A DNA stretch of 48,000 bases from Bacillus methanolicus MGA3. Its GTDB lineage: Bacteria; Bacillota; Bacilli; Bacillales; Cytobacillaceae. The stretch covers positions 40,001 through 88,000 of the forward strand of contig NZ_CP007739.1 in NCBI RefSeq assembly GCF_000724485.1. The letters are read 5' to 3'. The stretch's first letter is position 1. Every line of letters begins with the position of its first letter. The translations under genes and the position numbers were made by a program. This document shows positions 38,192 through 48,000 of the stretch, one piece after another. The notes below the pieces were generated by a model, which worked only from the letters and a program-made list of their open reading frames with translations, was not told the DNA's origin and searched no databases.

Positions 38192-40174
38192 ATGAATCGG
38201 ATCTTCCGTAATACCATCTTTTATTTATTGATATTTTTAGTCATTATTGGCGTTGTTAGCTTCTTTAACGGCAACAACCAGCCGAGAGAACATATATCCT
38301 ATGATCAATTCCTCAAGCATTTGGAAAACGGAGACATTAAATCGATTTCCATGCAGCCTGAACGAGGTGTATACGAAGTACGCGGCAAATTAAAGGGTTA
38401 TGATGCAGATAAATATTTTTTAACTTATGTGTGGAATAGCGATAAATTACTCGACCGCATCGACAAGGCAGCTCAAGAAGCAAAAGTTGAGATATTGCCT
38501 GCTAAGGAAACAAGCGGCTGGGTAACATTTTTTACTTCCATCATTCCGTTTATTATCATCTTTATTCTTTTCTTCTTCTTATTAAACCAGGGTCAGGGCG
38601 GCGGCAGCCGTGTCATGAACTTTGGAAAAAGCAAAGCGAAGCTTTATAACGAAGATAAGAAAAAGGTGCGTTTTAGAGATGTTGCGGGTGCAGATGAAGA
38701 AAAGCAAGAACTTGTTGAAGTTGTTGAATTCCTAAAAGATCCTCGCAAATTTTCAGAACTTGGTGCACGCATCCCGAAAGGCGTTCTTTTAGTGGGCCCT
38801 CCAGGTACAGGTAAGACATTGCTTGCACGTGCAGTTGCCGGAGAAGCCGGTGTTCCGTTCTTCTCAATCAGCGGTTCTGACTTCGTTGAAATGTTCGTCG
38901 GTGTTGGTGCTTCTCGTGTCCGTGATTTATTTGAAACTGCGAAGAAGAATGCGCCATGTATTATCTTTATTGACGAAATTGATGCAGTCGGCCGTCAGCG
39001 CGGAGCTGGACTTGGTGGAGGCCATGATGAGCGCGAACAGACTTTGAACCAATTGCTTGTTGAAATGGACGGATTTGGAGCGAATGAGGGTATAATTATA
39101 ATCGCGGCGACTAACCGCCCGGATATTTTAGACCCTGCTTTACTGCGTCCAGGGCGTTTTGACCGCCAGATTACAGTAGACCGTCCGGATGTAAAAGGAC
39201 GTGAAGCGGTTCTTAGAGTACATGCTCGAAATAAGCCTCTTGATGAGTCTGTCAATTTAAAGAGCATCGCGATGCGGACTCCAGGGTTTTCTGGTGCGGA
39301 CCTTGAAAACTTGCTCAACGAAGCTGCCCTAGTAGCAGCTCGCCAGAATAAGAAAAAAATTGATATGTCTGACATTGATGAAGCGACTGATCGAGTTATT
39401 GCCGGCCCTGCGAAAAAGAGCCGTGTTATCTCTGAAAAAGAAAGAAAAATTGTTGCTTTCCACGAAGCTGGCCATACTGTCATCGGTTTAATGCTGGATG
39501 AAGCTGAAATGGTTCATAAAGTAACGATTGTCCCGCGTGGCCAAGCAGGCGGATATGCGGTAATGCTTCCAAAAGAAGATCGCTATTTTATGACAAAACC
39601 CGAATTGCTTGATAAAATTACTGGTCTTTTAGGCGGCCGTGTAGCAGAAGAAATTGTGTTTGGTGAAGTCAGCACTGGTGCACATAATGACTTCCAGCGT
39701 GCGACGGGCATTGCGCGTAGAATGGTTACTGAGTTCGGGATGAGTGATAAGCTCGGTCCTCTGCAGTTTGGACAATCTCAAGGCCAGGTGTTCCTTGGAA
39801 GAGATATCCATAGTGAGCAAAACTATTCGGATGCAATTGCTTATGAGATTGATTTAGAAATTCAACGTATTATTAAAGAATGTTATGAAAGAGCAAGAAA
39901 AATTTTAACAGAAAACCGTGAAAAGCTTGACCTTATAGCTAATACGTTGTTAGAAGTGGAAACGCTAGATGCAGAGCAAATCAAACACCTTGTTGATCAT
40001 GGCAAACTCCCAGATCGTGCTAATAATGATGCAGACGATGTAAAGGTAAATATTAATATTAAAAAAGACGAAGAATCACCGGCAAATGGTGAAGGCGGAT
40101 TGAAGGATGCACATAAAACCGGATTTCATTCTGATGATAAGCGGAAAATTGATGACGATCGCCGGAATTCTTAA
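38192..40174 (+). CDS. ftsH: FtsH, membrane AAA+ metalloprotease
   Basis: Hexameric ATP-dependent zinc protease that degrades membrane and regulatory proteins; in B. subtilis needed for sporulation and stress survival. Two membrane spans (~7-25 and ~110-133) flank an extracytoplasmic domain. The AAA+ module carries Walker A GPPGTGKT near 200, Walker [11 protein letters not shown] near 258 and the second region of homology. The protease motif HEAGH lies near 425. Length 660, with a longer acidic tail than B. subtilis. ATG 38192 follows a strong GGAGGAGG. Confidence 0.97.
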   Translation: MNRIFRNTIFYLLIFLVIIGVVSFFNGNNQPREHISYDQFLKHLENGDIKSISMQPERGVYEVRGKLKGYDADKYFLTYVWNSDKLLDRIDKAAQEAKVEILPAKETSGWVTFFTSIIPFIIIFILFFFLLNQGQGGGSRVMNFGKSKAKLYNEDKKKVRFRDVAGADEEKQELVEVVEFLKDPRKFSELGARIPKGVLLVGPPGTGKTLLARAVAGEAGVPFFSISGSDFVEMFVGVGASRVRDLFETAKKNAPCIIFIDEIDAVGRQRGAGLGGGHDEREQTLNQLLVEMDGFGANEGIIIIAATNRPDILDPALLRPGRFDRQITVDRPDVKGREAVLRVHARNKPLDESVNLKSIAMRTPGFSGADLENLLNEAALVAARQNKKKIDMSDIDEATDRVIAGPAKKSRVISEKERKIVAFHEAGHTVIGLMLDEAEMVHKVTIVPRGQAGGYAVMLPKEDRYFMTKPELLDKITGLLGGRVAEEIVFGEVSTGAHNDFQRATGIARRMVTEFGMSDKLGPLQFGQSQGQVFLGRDIHSEQNYSDAIAYEIDLEIQRIIKECYERARKILTENREKLDLIANTLLEVETLDAEQIKHLVDHGKLPDRANNDADDVKVNINIKKDEESPANGEGGLKDAHKTGFHSDDKRKIDDDRRNS

Positions 40175-40214
40175 GAAATTTATAATCCTTTGCGTAGATG
40201 GAGAAAACAAAAAT

Positions 40215-40245
40215 AAGGATGCCTTGTAAATGGGCATCCTTTTTT
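40215..40245 (+). terminator. Terminator after ftsH
   Basis: Nine-pair perfect stem AAGGATGCC with GGCATCCTT (40215-40223, 40233-40241) and a run of T. Confidence 0.92.
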
Positions 40246-40301
40246 GCCGTATTAAATAAACCCTTTTAGGCTTTCGATTACACGTATAACTATTTATTGT
40301 G

Positions 40302-40310
40302 TTATGATAT
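40302..40310 (+). promoter_or_regulatory. Possible extended -10 promoter of coaX
   Basis: TGTTATGAT, a TG-extended -10, about 47 bases before the start codon. No clear -35. Confidence 0.4.
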
Positions 40311-40356
40311 GTTGGCAGTGTGACACAATTATTAATTCAATAAAGTGGTGAGTTGG

Positions 40357-41133
40357 TTGATTTTTGTATTTGATGTAGGAAACACAAATATTGTGTTAGG
40401 GGTATACGATGGCGATGAATTAAAACACCATTGGCGGATAGAGACAGACCGATATAAAACAGAAGATGAATACGGAATGATCATAAAATCGTTATTTGAG
40501 CATGTAAATCTTTCGTTTTCACAAATTAACGGCATTATTATTTCTTCTGTTGTGCCGCCGATCATGTTCGCTCTTGAAACAATGTGTCAAAAATATTTTC
40601 ATATAAAACCACTTGTAGTAGGACCGGGAATTAAAACGGGCTTAAACATTAAATATGAAAACCCACGTGAAGTTGGAGCGGACCGAATTGTCAATGCGGT
40701 AGCCGCCATTCATGAATATGGAAGCCCGTTAATAATCGCCGATTTTGGAACAGCCACAACATATTGTTATATTAATGAGAAAAAGCAATATATGGGCGGT
40801 GCGATCGCCCCTGGGATTAACATTTCGACAGAAGCCCTTTACTCAAGAGCGGCAAAACTTCCTAGAATTGAAATTGCCCGCCCTGATAACATTATCGGGA
40901 AAAATACAGTTGCAGCTATGCAAGCAGGTATTTTATACGGATATGTTGGCCAGGTTGAGGGGATTGTAAAAAGAATGAAAGCTCAAAGTAAACAGGATCC
41001 TACTGTTATCGCGACAGGAGGGCTTGCTCCTTTAATAGCATCAGAGTCGGATATAATTGATATTGTTGATCCGTTTTTAACCTTAAAAGGGCTGCGGCTA
41101 ATTTATAAAAGAAATATGGAAACGGAAAAATAA
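40357..41133 (+). CDS. coaX: Type III pantothenate kinase
   Basis: First step of coenzyme A synthesis; this type is insensitive to CoA feedback and requires a monovalent cation. The 258-residue ASKHA-fold enzyme has DVGNTN at ~7-12, GADRIVNA near 100 and DFGTATTY near 130. I chose TTG 40357, which gives the family length and sits six bases after AAAGTGGTG. The upstream GTG 40345 overlaps that site. It starts the coaX-hslO-yacD-cysK series and follows ftsH, as in B. subtilis (yacB). Confidence 0.95.
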   Translation: MIFVFDVGNTNIVLGVYDGDELKHHWRIETDRYKTEDEYGMIIKSLFEHVNLSFSQINGIIISSVVPPIMFALETMCQKYFHIKPLVVGPGIKTGLNIKYENPREVGADRIVNAVAAIHEYGSPLIIADFGTATTYCYINEKKQYMGGAIAPGINISTEALYSRAAKLPRIEIARPDNIIGKNTVAAMQAGILYGYVGQVEGIVKRMKAQSKQDPTVIATGGLAPLIASESDIIDIVDPFLTLKGLRLIYKRNMETEK

Positions 41134-41191
41134 TTTAAAAAAGGCGCTTTTAGTGTGGTTAATAGGTGAAAAACGAGAAAGGAGTATTTCA

Positions 41192-42070
41192 ATGAATGAT
41201 TATTTAGTAAAGGCTCTGGCGTTTAACGGACAGATAAGAGCGTATGCAGTTAGAAGTACAGAAACGGTAGGAGAGGCACAAAGACGCCATGGAACTTGGC
41301 CTACAGCATCTGCAGCATTGGGTAGAGCGATGACAGCCGGTGTGATGATGGGGGCAATGTTAAAAGGTGAAGAAAAACTTACGATAAAAATTGAGGGTGG
41401 CGGACCAATCGGAGCTATTTTAGTTGACAGCAACGCAAAGGGAGAAGTGCGCGGTTATGTAACGAATCCCCAAGTCCATTTTGATTTGAATGAACACGGC
41501 AAGCTTGATGTAAGAAGAGCTGTTGGAACGGAAGGGACTCTTACGGTTGTTAAAGATATTGGCATGCGTGATTATTTTACAGGACAAGTTCCCATTGTTT
41601 CAGGAGAGTTAGGTGAAGATTTTACTTATTACTTTGCTTCCTCAGAACAAGTCCCATCTTCTGTTGGTGTTGGCGTGCTTGTCAATCCGGATAATACTAT
41701 TTTAGCTTCAGGCGGGTTTGTTTTGCAGCTTATGCCAGGAACAGATGATCAAATTATTACAAGGATTGAAAATCGGTTAAAAGAAATTCCACCAGTATCA
41801 AAACTAATTGAAAAAGGCTTAACTCCTGAAGAGATATTGTATGAACTATTAGGAGAAGAAAATGTAAAAATCCTTGAAACGCTGCCTGTATCCTTTACAT
41901 GTAATTGTTCAAAAGAGAGATTTGGGAATGCGATTATTAGCCTTGGCCAAGAAGAAATTACTGATATGATTGAAAATGAAGGAAAAGCTGAAGCGCAGTG
42001 CCATTTTTGCAATAATATTTATGTGTACTCGAAAGAGGAATTAGAAGAACTGAGGGAAGAAGCGAAATAA
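41192..42070 (+). CDS. hslO: HslO, redox-activated chaperone Hsp33
   Basis: Holdase that is activated by oxidation, when a zinc tetrathiolate is lost. The 292-residue protein shows the four ligand cysteines C-N-C near residue 236 and C-x2-C (CHFC) near 269. ATG 41192 follows GAAAGGAG (41177-41184). A frame open further upstream has no good start and includes the gap after coaX. It is 58 bases from coaX. Confidence 0.94.
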   Translation: MNDYLVKALAFNGQIRAYAVRSTETVGEAQRRHGTWPTASAALGRAMTAGVMMGAMLKGEEKLTIKIEGGGPIGAILVDSNAKGEVRGYVTNPQVHFDLNEHGKLDVRRAVGTEGTLTVVKDIGMRDYFTGQVPIVSGELGEDFTYYFASSEQVPSSVGVGVLVNPDNTILASGGFVLQLMPGTDDQIITRIENRLKEIPPVSKLIEKGLTPEEILYELLGEENVKILETLPVSFTCNCSKERFGNAIISLGQEEITDMIENEGKAEAQCHFCNNIYVYSKEELEELREEAK

Positions 42071-42094
42071 CCAATAACTATGGGGGAACAAAAG

Positions 42095-42979
42095 TTGGGG
42101 AAGAAACAACTTTGGATGGTCATTGCCGGTCTTGTTGCTCTAAATTGTTTTACGATCATTTTCTTTTTATCCAAACCAGAATGGGCTTCAAGTAATGGAG
42201 AAACGGTTGCAACAGTAGGAAACGATTCTATTTCGAGGCAAGAGTGGCTAAATGAATTGGAAGCAAGGTACGGGAAAGATACATTAAAAGATCTTGTTGA
42301 CCAAAAAGTAGTTGAACAGATGGCTAAAAAGTATCACATTAAAGTTTCGGAACAAGATGTCAACCGGGAATTAAAGATGATGAAAACCCGTTATGGAACA
42401 TATGGCCAACAAAATGGAAATGAAGAAAAGTGGAAACAGCAAATCAAAGACAATATTCTTCTTGAGGAGCTGTTGACAAGAGACGTAGTGATAAAGGAAG
42501 AAGAACTGAAATCCTATTACGAGCAAAATAAAAGTTTATTCGATATCCCGGATTCTTATCATATATCGCAAATCGTTACAAAATCGAAAAAGGATGCAGA
42601 ACAAACTTTGCGGGAATTAGAACAAGGTTCAAATTTTCAGGCATTGGCAATGGAGCGGTCCATTGATGAATTTACAGCGAATCAAGGAGGAGACCTTGGA
42701 TTTGTGAGCGAAGAAGATGAAAGAATACCTGCATCGGTATTTAATAAATTAAAAGAGCTCAAGCCTGGAAAATGGAGCAAGCCTATTAAAACTGAAAAGG
42801 GCTACACCATTGTTTTTCTCCATGAAAAGGTGCCGGGAAAGAAATATTCTTATAAAGAAGTGAAAGGTCAAATTCGCCGCCAAATTGCTTTAGAGCAAAT
42901 GGATGTCCCTGTTTCTGCCCAAACGTTTTGGAAGGAAGCAAAGGTTGATTGGTTTTACGGCAAGGGAGAAAAAGAATGA
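42095..42979 (+). CDS. yacD: YacD, membrane-anchored PpiC-type prolyl isomerase
   Basis: Extracytoplasmic foldase of the SurA/PrsA type. An N-terminal signal-anchor (residues ~7-27), a helical SurA N-like region and a parvulin PPIase domain (~155-255, YHISQIVTKSKKDAEQTL then GGDLGFVSEEDE) are visible. I chose TTG 42095, whose MGKKQLWMV start aligns with relatives and follows GGGGGA (42082-42087). ATG 42080 is the alternative but has no ribosome binding site. No lipobox cysteine of the PrsA kind is seen. Client proteins unknown. Confidence 0.88.
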   Translation: MGKKQLWMVIAGLVALNCFTIIFFLSKPEWASSNGETVATVGNDSISRQEWLNELEARYGKDTLKDLVDQKVVEQMAKKYHIKVSEQDVNRELKMMKTRYGTYGQQNGNEEKWKQQIKDNILLEELLTRDVVIKEEELKSYYEQNKSLFDIPDSYHISQIVTKSKKDAEQTLRELEQGSNFQALAMERSIDEFTANQGGDLGFVSEEDERIPASVFNKLKELKPGKWSKPIKTEKGYTIVFLHEKVPGKKYSYKEVKGQIRRQIALEQMDVPVSAQTFWKEAKVDWFYGKGEKE

Positions 42980-42980
42980 T

Positions 42981-43008
42981 AAAAGCACGGAAATCCTTTG
43001 CTTTTTTT
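42981..43008 (+). terminator. Terminator after yacD
   Basis: Seven-pair stem AAAAGCA with TGCTTTT, an eleven-base loop and a T-run. Confidence 0.75.
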
Positions 43009-43050
43009 CTAACCCAAATGAGTATAATAATATCAATTATTCAAAAATGA

Positions 43051-43079
43051 TTGACATCGAACAAAATGATTGGTAAATT
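43051..43079 (+). promoter_or_regulatory. Sigma-A promoter of cysK
   Basis: TTGACA (43051-43056), 17-base spacer, TAAATT (43074-43079). An ATTGGT/ACCAAT inverted repeat (43069-43074, 43088-43093) overlaps the -10 and could be a CymR-type operator. Confidence 0.6.
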
Positions 43080-43121
43080 TTAATAAAACCAATAAAAATA
43101 CTCGGATTAGGGAGTGGGAAT

Positions 43122-44045
43122 ATGGTGCGTGTGGCAAACTCAATTGCTGAACTTGTAGGACAAACACCTATTGTTAAATTAAATCGTTTGATTGATGAGA
43201 ATAGCGCAGAAGTATACTTAAAACTTGAATATTTTAATCCGGGAAGCAGCGTGAAAGACCGGATTGCATTAGCGATGATCGAGGATGCTGAAAAAAAAGG
43301 AGTATTGAAACCAGGGGATACAATCATAGAACCTACAAGCGGAAATACCGGAATTGGACTGGCAATGATCGCGGCTGCAAAAGGATATAAAACGGTAATC
43401 GTGATGCCAGAAACAATGAGTATGGAACGCCGTAATCTATTGCGTGCGTATGGTGCAGAATTAGTGTTGACTCCAGGACCGGATGGAATGAAAGGAGCGA
43501 TTCAAAAAGCGGAAGAACTGGTAAAAGAACATGGTTATTTTATGCCTCAGCAATTCAAAAACGAAGCAAACCCGGAAATTCACCGGAAAACAACCGGAAA
43601 AGAAATTGTTGAACAAATGGGCGATCAGCTTGATGCGTTTGTAGCCGGAATCGGAACAGGCGGAACGATTACAGGTGCAGGCCAGGTTCTTCGTGAAAAA
43701 TACCCGGACATTAAAATTTATGCAGTCGAACCAGCGGATTCTCCAGTATTATCCGGAGGAAAACCGGGGCCGCATAAAATCCAGGGAATTGGAGCAGGAT
43801 TTGTTCCGGATATCCTTGATACAGAAATTTATGATGAAGTCATTCAAGTAACAAATGATCAAGCATTTGAATATGCTAGACGAGCGGCGAAAGAAGAAGG
43901 CATTCTGGGCGGAATTTCCTCAGGGGCTGCCATCTATGCTGCACTAGAAGTAGCGAAAAAGCTTGGAAAAGGAAAGAAAGTATTAGCAATTATTCCGAGC
44001 AACGGGGAACGCTACTTGAGCACACCTTTATACCAATTTGAATAA
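43122..44045 (+). CDS. cysK: Cysteine synthase A
   Basis: PLP enzyme making cysteine from O-acetylserine and sulfide; in B. subtilis also a partner of the CymR regulator. The 307 residues show [13 protein letters not shown] with the PLP lysine K43 region, the cofactor loop [10 protein letters not shown] near residue 70 and [10 protein letters not shown] near 178. ATG 43122 follows AGGGAGTGGG. Regulated from its own promoter. It ends at a terminator and is not part of the pab operon. Confidence 0.96.
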   Translation: MVRVANSIAELVGQTPIVKLNRLIDENSAEVYLKLEYFNPGSSVKDRIALAMIEDAEKKGVLKPGDTIIEPTSGNTGIGLAMIAAAKGYKTVIVMPETMSMERRNLLRAYGAELVLTPGPDGMKGAIQKAEELVKEHGYFMPQQFKNEANPEIHRKTTGKEIVEQMGDQLDAFVAGIGTGGTITGAGQVLREKYPDIKIYAVEPADSPVLSGGKPGPHKIQGIGAGFVPDILDTEIYDEVIQVTNDQAFEYARRAAKEEGILGGISSGAAIYAALEVAKKLGKGKKVLAIIPSNGERYLSTPLYQFE

Positions 44046-44052
44046 ATTTTTG

Positions 44053-44082
44053 AGGCATTGGCAAGGAGCCATGCCTTTTTTT
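44053..44082 (+). terminator. Terminator after cysK
   Basis: Stem GGCAT(T)GGC with GCCATGCC, one bulged T, loop AAGGA, then TTTTTTT. Confidence 0.85.
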
Positions 44083-44171
44083 CTGTGGAAAAGGGGCGGA
44101 GCTGCGCTAACAAAATTAGAATTGCCAACCTATTTTTAGCAAGATTCAGGTTTAGTTTTGTAAATTTTTTG

Positions 44172-44272
44172 AGTTTGGCTTCGCTCACACCGCCTTATTA
44201 TGTTGGTTATGTTTTAAAATGAAATCTATTTCCGTGTTAGGGTTGGGAGTAAATACTCATGAAAGTTTTCTA
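44172..44272. repeat. Dispersed ~100-base repeat, copy 2
   Basis: TTTGGCTTCGCTCACACCGC onward, with CCGCCTTATTA and TTGG-TATGTTTT shared with 34062-34161. It precedes pabB by about 75 bases. Confidence 0.7.
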
Positions 44273-44348
44273 TGAAAAAATACTTATAAGAAAATCTAGT
44301 TCATGTATGATAGGAGAAGAGAATTCTTTTTAGGGGGTACTTTTTTTA

Positions 44349-45773
44349 GTGAAGCAACTTAAGATCTATAGTAAAAAGATTCCATACTCTCACTCCCGTT
44401 TTTTTAAACAATATTGTTTATTATCAAAAGAGCAGTCTCATCATGTTTTTCTCGAAAGCGGAAGAGGAGGCAGATATAGTATTGCGGGATTGCAGCCGGA
44501 CATCGTCATGGAGGGGAAAGGCTCCCATCTTAAAATTATCAGTAAAGAAAAGACAGATATTCTTACAGGAAATCCTCTTCATCTCCTAAAAAATTGGCTG
44601 AAAACTTATAATGTTGAAAAACGAGCGGATCTCCCGGATTTTCAGGGTGGAGTCATTGGATACATAAGCTATGATTATTGCCGTCATATTGAACGGCTGC
44701 CAAATCGTTCTCGGGATGATTTGCTGCTTCCGGACATCTATTTTTTGTTATGTAAAGAATGGTTTGTATATGATCATAAAGAAAAAGTATTGTGGCTCAT
44801 GTTTTTGTATGAAGAAAAGGAATTGAAGGAGGCTGAAGAAACGGCAAAATACTGGGAACGGAAATGGCTCATTTCACAAAAAGAGGATTTTGGAACAGTC
44901 AGCAACATATGTGATGATCATTTTGAAGTATCATTAACCGAAAAGGAATTTAAAGAGGCCGTGGAGAAGGTGCAGCAATACATTGCCATGGGTGATGTTT
45001 TCCAGGTGAATTTGTCGGTTCGTCAGTCGAAACCAATCGAAATCCCTGCATTAAGTGTATATAAACAGCTGCGAGTTTTGAATCCATCGCCTTATATGGG
45101 ATATTTTCACGTACCCGAATTTCAGTTAGTGAGCGGCTCGCCGGAACTGTTAGTGAAAAAGAAGGGAAGAGAAGTTAGTACCCGACCGATCGCCGGAACT
45201 CGTTCCCGCGGTAAAGACGATCAAGAAGATCAAAGGCTCGCAAATGAACTGATCGAAAATGAAAAAGAACGGGCTGAACACGTTATGCTCGTTGATCTAG
45301 AAAGAAATGATTTAGGGAGAGTGTGCAAGTACGGAACAGTCGAAGTGAACGAATTTATGGTAATTGAAAAATATTCCCATGTCATGCACATTGTTTCAAA
45401 CGTAAGAGGTGAGCTTGCTGATAATAAAAATGAATTTGATTTAATTGATGCTGTATTTCCTGGCGGGACGATTACAGGAGCCCCGAAAGTGCGAACAATG
45501 GAAATTATTGAAGAATTAGAGCCGGTACGAAGAGGCCCTTATACAGGTTCTCTTGGTTGGATCGGCTTTAACGGAGATCTTGAATTAAATATTATGATCA
45601 GGACAATGATTGTGAAAGACGGGATGGCACATGTTCAGTCTGGTGCGGGGATTGTCATTGATTCAAACCCGAAATATGAGTATAAAGAATCGTTAAAAAA
45701 AGCGATTGCTCTTTGGAAAGCAAAAGAGAAGGCAGAAGCGGCAAAAGGTGAGATTGATGATTTTCATGATTGA
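44349..45773 (+). CDS. pabB: Aminodeoxychorismate synthase component I
   Basis: Converts chorismate and ammonia to 4-amino-4-deoxychorismate for folate. Chorismate-binding enzyme of 474 residues; the N-terminal anthranilate-synthase-like part is followed by the chorismate domain with [21 protein letters not shown] and [20 protein letters not shown] 44349 lies ten bases after AGGGGGT (44332-44338). It overlaps pabA by 17 bases, so the two subunits are coupled. It is the first gene of the folate operon pabB-pabA-pabC-folP. Confidence 0.95.
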   Translation: MKQLKIYSKKIPYSHSRFFKQYCLLSKEQSHHVFLESGRGGRYSIAGLQPDIVMEGKGSHLKIISKEKTDILTGNPLHLLKNWLKTYNVEKRADLPDFQGGVIGYISYDYCRHIERLPNRSRDDLLLPDIYFLLCKEWFVYDHKEKVLWLMFLYEEKELKEAEETAKYWERKWLISQKEDFGTVSNICDDHFEVSLTEKEFKEAVEKVQQYIAMGDVFQVNLSVRQSKPIEIPALSVYKQLRVLNPSPYMGYFHVPEFQLVSGSPELLVKKKGREVSTRPIAGTRSRGKDDQEDQRLANELIENEKERAEHVMLVDLERNDLGRVCKYGTVEVNEFMVIEKYSHVMHIVSNVRGELADNKNEFDLIDAVFPGGTITGAPKVRTMEIIEELEPVRRGPYTGSLGWIGFNGDLELNIMIRTMIVKDGMAHVQSGAGIVIDSNPKYEYKESLKKAIALWKAKEKAEAAKGEIDDFHD

Positions 45774-46365
45774 TAATTATGATTCGTTTACCTACAATCT
45801 TGTTCAGTATTTAGGAGAATTCGGACAGCATTTACTTGTTAAGCGCAATGACCAAGTCACGGTCGATGAAATTGCACAATTACGCCCAAATTATCTTATG
45901 ATTTCACCGGGTCCGTGCAGCCCGAACGAAGCAGGAATCAGCATGGAAGCGATTCGTTATTTTGCCGGAAAGCTGCCGGTTTTTGGCGTCTGTCTCGGAC
46001 ACCAGTCGATCGCACAAGTTTTTCATGGTGAGGTGGTTCAAGCGGGACGTCTCATGCACGGAAAAACTTCACTTATTTTTCATGATGGAAAAACAATTTT
46101 TAAGAATTTGCCAAATCCATTTCCAGCAACGAGATATCATTCATTAATTGTAAAAAGAGAAACTCTTCCTGATTGTTTTGAGGTTTCTGCATGGACGGAA
46201 GAAGGAGAGATTATGGCACTAAGGCACAAATATTTGCCGGTTGAAGGTGTCCAATTTCATCCTGAATCGATTATGACAACAGCCGGGAAACAGCTGTTAA
46301 GGAATTTCTTGGAATATTATCATGCTAATCAACAAATAGATGGTTTGAAAAGTACGGGAAGGTAA
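45757..46365 (+). CDS. pabA: Glutamine amidotransferase subunit PabA/TrpG
   Basis: Supplies ammonia from glutamine to PabB and, in B. subtilis, also to anthranilate synthase TrpE. Class I amidotransferase of 202 residues with [18 protein letters not shown] at the start, the nucleophile in [11 protein letters not shown] and the His-Glu pair in [10 protein letters not shown] chose ATG 45757, after AAGGTGAG. The longer frame from 45706 overlaps pabB and is not conserved. In related genomes this gene is amphibolic (trpG). Confidence 0.94.
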   Translation: MIFMIDNYDSFTYNLVQYLGEFGQHLLVKRNDQVTVDEIAQLRPNYLMISPGPCSPNEAGISMEAIRYFAGKLPVFGVCLGHQSIAQVFHGEVVQAGRLMHGKTSLIFHDGKTIFKNLPNPFPATRYHSLIVKRETLPDCFEVSAWTEEGEIMALRHKYLPVEGVQFHPESIMTTAGKQLLRNFLEYYHANQQIDGLKSTGR

Positions 46366-46370
46366 TAACA

Positions 46371-47231
46371 ATGTACATTTATATAAATGGTAAATTTGTG
46401 AAGGAAAATGAGGCAACAATCTCGCCCTTTGACCACGGGTTTTTATACGGGCTCGGATTATTTGAAACTTTTCGAATCTATGACGGACATCCTTTTTTGC
46501 TAGATGATCACCTCGAGCGCCTAAACAGTGGTTTAAAAACAATCAACATTAGTGCGAAGTATAGTCGAAGTGAAATAGTAGAGATATTAACAACCTTAAT
46601 GGAAAAGAACGGTTGGAAAAACGCATACATAAGGCTTAATGTTTCAGCGGGCAATGGAGAGGTTGGTTTGCAAACAGACCCGTATGAAAGACCAAATGTG
46701 ATTATTTTTTCAAAACCCCTTCCATCAGCAGGGGAATTAGTAGAGAAAGAAATTTCCATCTTAAATATAAAAAGAAATACGCCTGAGACCGATTTTCGCT
46801 TAAAATCACACCATTTTCTTAATAATTTTTTAGCCAAACGTGAAATTGGCAACAATCCTGGCTGTGAAGGAATTTTTCTAACAGAAGAAGGATTTTTGGC
46901 TGAAGGAATCGTTTCTAATATTTTTTGGGTGAAGAGAAAAACGTTGTACACGCCTTCTGTCAAAACGGGAATTTTAAATGGAGTCACCCGGCAGTTTGTC
47001 ATGAAGCTCGCCGAAAAGTGGGGATTTGAAATACAGGAAGGTTTTTATAGGCCGGAAGATATCGAAAATGCGGAAGAAATCTTTTTAACAAATTCGATAC
47101 AAGAAGTGGTTCCGGTCTCGAACTTTCATAAAAAGCAAATGGCTGGGCTGGAAGGGAAAACAGTTCGGATGCTGCATCGTGAATTCCGCAAATACTGTAT
47201 GACTTTATGGAGCAGAAACGAAATCGTTTAG
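46371..47231 (+). CDS. pabC: Aminodeoxychorismate lyase
   Basis: PLP fold-type IV enzyme releasing pyruvate from aminodeoxychorismate to yield 4-aminobenzoate. The 286 residues show ISPFDHGFLYGLGLFETFR near 17 and the family segments LAEGIVSNIFWVK and TNSIQEVVPV. The PLP lysine is probably in the LKSHHFLNNFLAKRE region near 143. ATG 46371 follows GGGAAGG and lies five bases after pabA. Confidence 0.93.
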   Translation: MYIYINGKFVKENEATISPFDHGFLYGLGLFETFRIYDGHPFLLDDHLERLNSGLKTINISAKYSRSEIVEILTTLMEKNGWKNAYIRLNVSAGNGEVGLQTDPYERPNVIIFSKPLPSAGELVEKEISILNIKRNTPETDFRLKSHHFLNNFLAKREIGNNPGCEGIFLTEEGFLAEGIVSNIFWVKRKTLYTPSVKTGILNGVTRQFVMKLAEKWGFEIQEGFYRPEDIENAEEIFLTNSIQEVVPVSNFHKKQMAGLEGKTVRMLHREFRKYCMTLWSRNEIV

Positions 47232-47243
47232 GAGGCATAAATC

Positions 47244-48000
47244 GTGGTAAATAAGCAAATTATTCAAGCAGGCCCTTACAGATTGGATTATGGAAAAAAG
47301 ACGATTATCATGGGGATTTTAAATATTACACCTGATTCATTTTCGGATGGCGGAAAATATAATCGGCTGGAATCAGCAGTTGAACATGCGCTTGAAATGG
47401 TCGAGAATGGCGCAGATATTATTGATATCGGAGGAGAATCAACGCGCCCTGGGCATGAGCCAGTACCGCTGGATGTTGAATTGGAGAGGGTTATTCCTGT
47501 CATTGAAGCGGTTGCATCGAAAGTAAAAGTGCCGATTTCAATCGATACTTATAAAGCAGAAGTGGCAAGACAAGCGATTAAGGCTGGTGCTCATATTATT
47601 AATGATGTATGGGGTGCAAAAGCAGATCAGGAAATGGCTGCCGTTGCGGCTGATCTTCAAGTTCCAATTATTCTTATGCATAATCGAAACAACCAAGATT
47701 ATAGCGTCTTCTTTCGGGATGTGATTAATGATTTGTATGAGAGCATTACATTAGTCAAAAATGCCGGAGTGAAAGATGATATGATTATTTTAGACCCCGG
47801 CATCGGGTTTGCAAAAGATCTGACGCTCAACATTGAAATGATGAGAAACTTAGACAAATTGGTTGCACTCGGCTATCCGGTACTATTAGGAACATCTCGA
47901 AAATCGATGATCGGCCGCGTATTGGACCTTCCGGTAACGGAACGGGTAGAAGGCACAGCAGCAACAGTCTGCTACGGAATTCAGAAAGGCTGCCAAATCA
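47244..48000 (+). CDS. folP: Dihydropteroate synthase, 3' end cut by the window
   Basis: Condenses 4-aminobenzoate with hydroxymethyldihydropterin diphosphate; target of sulfonamides (sul in B. subtilis). 252 codons are visible and the frame stays open to the window end. Signatures are GILNITPDSFSDGG near residue 25, DIGGESTRPGHEP near 60, IILDPGIGFAKD near 178 and LLGTSRKSMIG near 213. GTG 47244 follows TTAGGAGG (47228-47235). About 25-35 C-terminal residues are missing. It follows pabC by 12 bases. Confidence 0.94.
   Translation, partial: MVNKQIIQAGPYRLDYGKKTIIMGILNITPDSFSDGGKYNRLESAVEHALEMVENGADIIDIGGESTRPGHEPVPLDVELERVIPVIEAVASKVKVPISIDTYKAEVARQAIKAGAHIINDVWGAKADQEMAAVAADLQVPIILMHNRNNQDYSVFFRDVINDLYESITLVKNAGVKDDMIILDPGIGFAKDLTLNIEMMRNLDKLVALGYPVLLGTSRKSMIGRVLDLPVTERVEGTAATVCYGIQKGCQI

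Larger units (their letters stand above)
44046..44348. other. Gap between cysK and pabB
   Basis: Contains the cysK terminator and the second copy of the ~100-base dispersed repeat, then the AGGGGGT site (44332-44338) of pabB. No strong promoter was identified for the pab-folP series, although TATGAT near 44307 is a weak candidate. Confidence 0.7.

Noticed and set aside
38995..39483. Minus-strand ORF of 162 codons inside ftsH
   Set aside because: Antisense shadow of the highly conserved AAA+ coding region.

Overview
This window is a gene-dense, low-GC chromosomal segment from an endospore-forming member of the Bacillaceae. From memory of the Bacillus subtilis map, the genes are collinear with its holB-to-sul (folP) region, the stretch just clockwise of the replication origin. 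Diagnostic markers are the sporulation genes (yabG, sspF, spoVG, fin, spoVT, yabP, yabQ, spoIIE), the transition-state regulator abrB, the sigma-B type gene ctc, and AGGAGG-type ribosome binding sites. I cannot name the species. It is not B. subtilis itself, because the proteins diverge clearly and the intergenic repeats differ.

Layout. Bases 1-4285: DNA replication and tRNA/rRNA modification (holB, ricT, yabA, trmN6-like, yazA, rsmI). Bases 4298-5322: abrB on the minus strand, with a control region shared with metG and rich in Spo0A-type boxes. Bases 5323-12413: metG, tatD, yabE, rnmV, rsmA and the coat protease yabG. Bases 12500-16310: veg, sspF, ispE, purR, ridA (yabJ) and spoVG. Bases 16311-25542: glmU, prs, ctc, pth, fin, mfd and spoVT. 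Bases 25697-31056: yabM, yabN, rqcP, yabP, yabQ, divIC and yabR. Bases 31165-37492: a minus-strand tRNA-Met, spoIIE, yabS, yabT and tilS. Bases 37516-48000: hpt, ftsH, coaX, hslO, yacD, cysK, pabB, pabA, pabC and folP, which runs off the window. Apart from abrB and the tRNA, everything is on the plus strand.

Functional themes are translation and RNA quality control (metG, pth, rqcP, tilS, rsmA, rsmI, rnmV), cell wall and nucleotide precursors (glmU, prs, ispE, purR, hpt), DNA repair coupled to transcription (mfd), cell division (divIC), proteostasis (ftsH, hslO, yacD) and folate synthesis (pabB-pabA-pabC-folP). The sporulation genes are interleaved with these. Several carry recognisable promoters for alternative sigma factors: sigma-H at spoVG, sigma-G at sspF and spoVT, sigma-K at yabG, sigma-E at yabP, sigma-B at ctc, and the long-spacer Spo0A/sigma-A type at spoIIE.

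I see no prophage, insertion sequence, CRISPR array or defence island, and no convincing undescribed multi-gene system. The less expected signals are all intergenic. They are a 12/12 sigma-B promoter match upstream of spoVT, a short leader with a terminator upstream of metG, a PurR operator pair overlapping the purR promoter, two families of dispersed repeats, and a yabE gene whose Shine-Dalgarno fits an ATC codon rather than the first ATG. Start codons were chosen from ribosome-binding-site spacing and remembered family length. Where I compare with B. subtilis this is from memory, not from a search.
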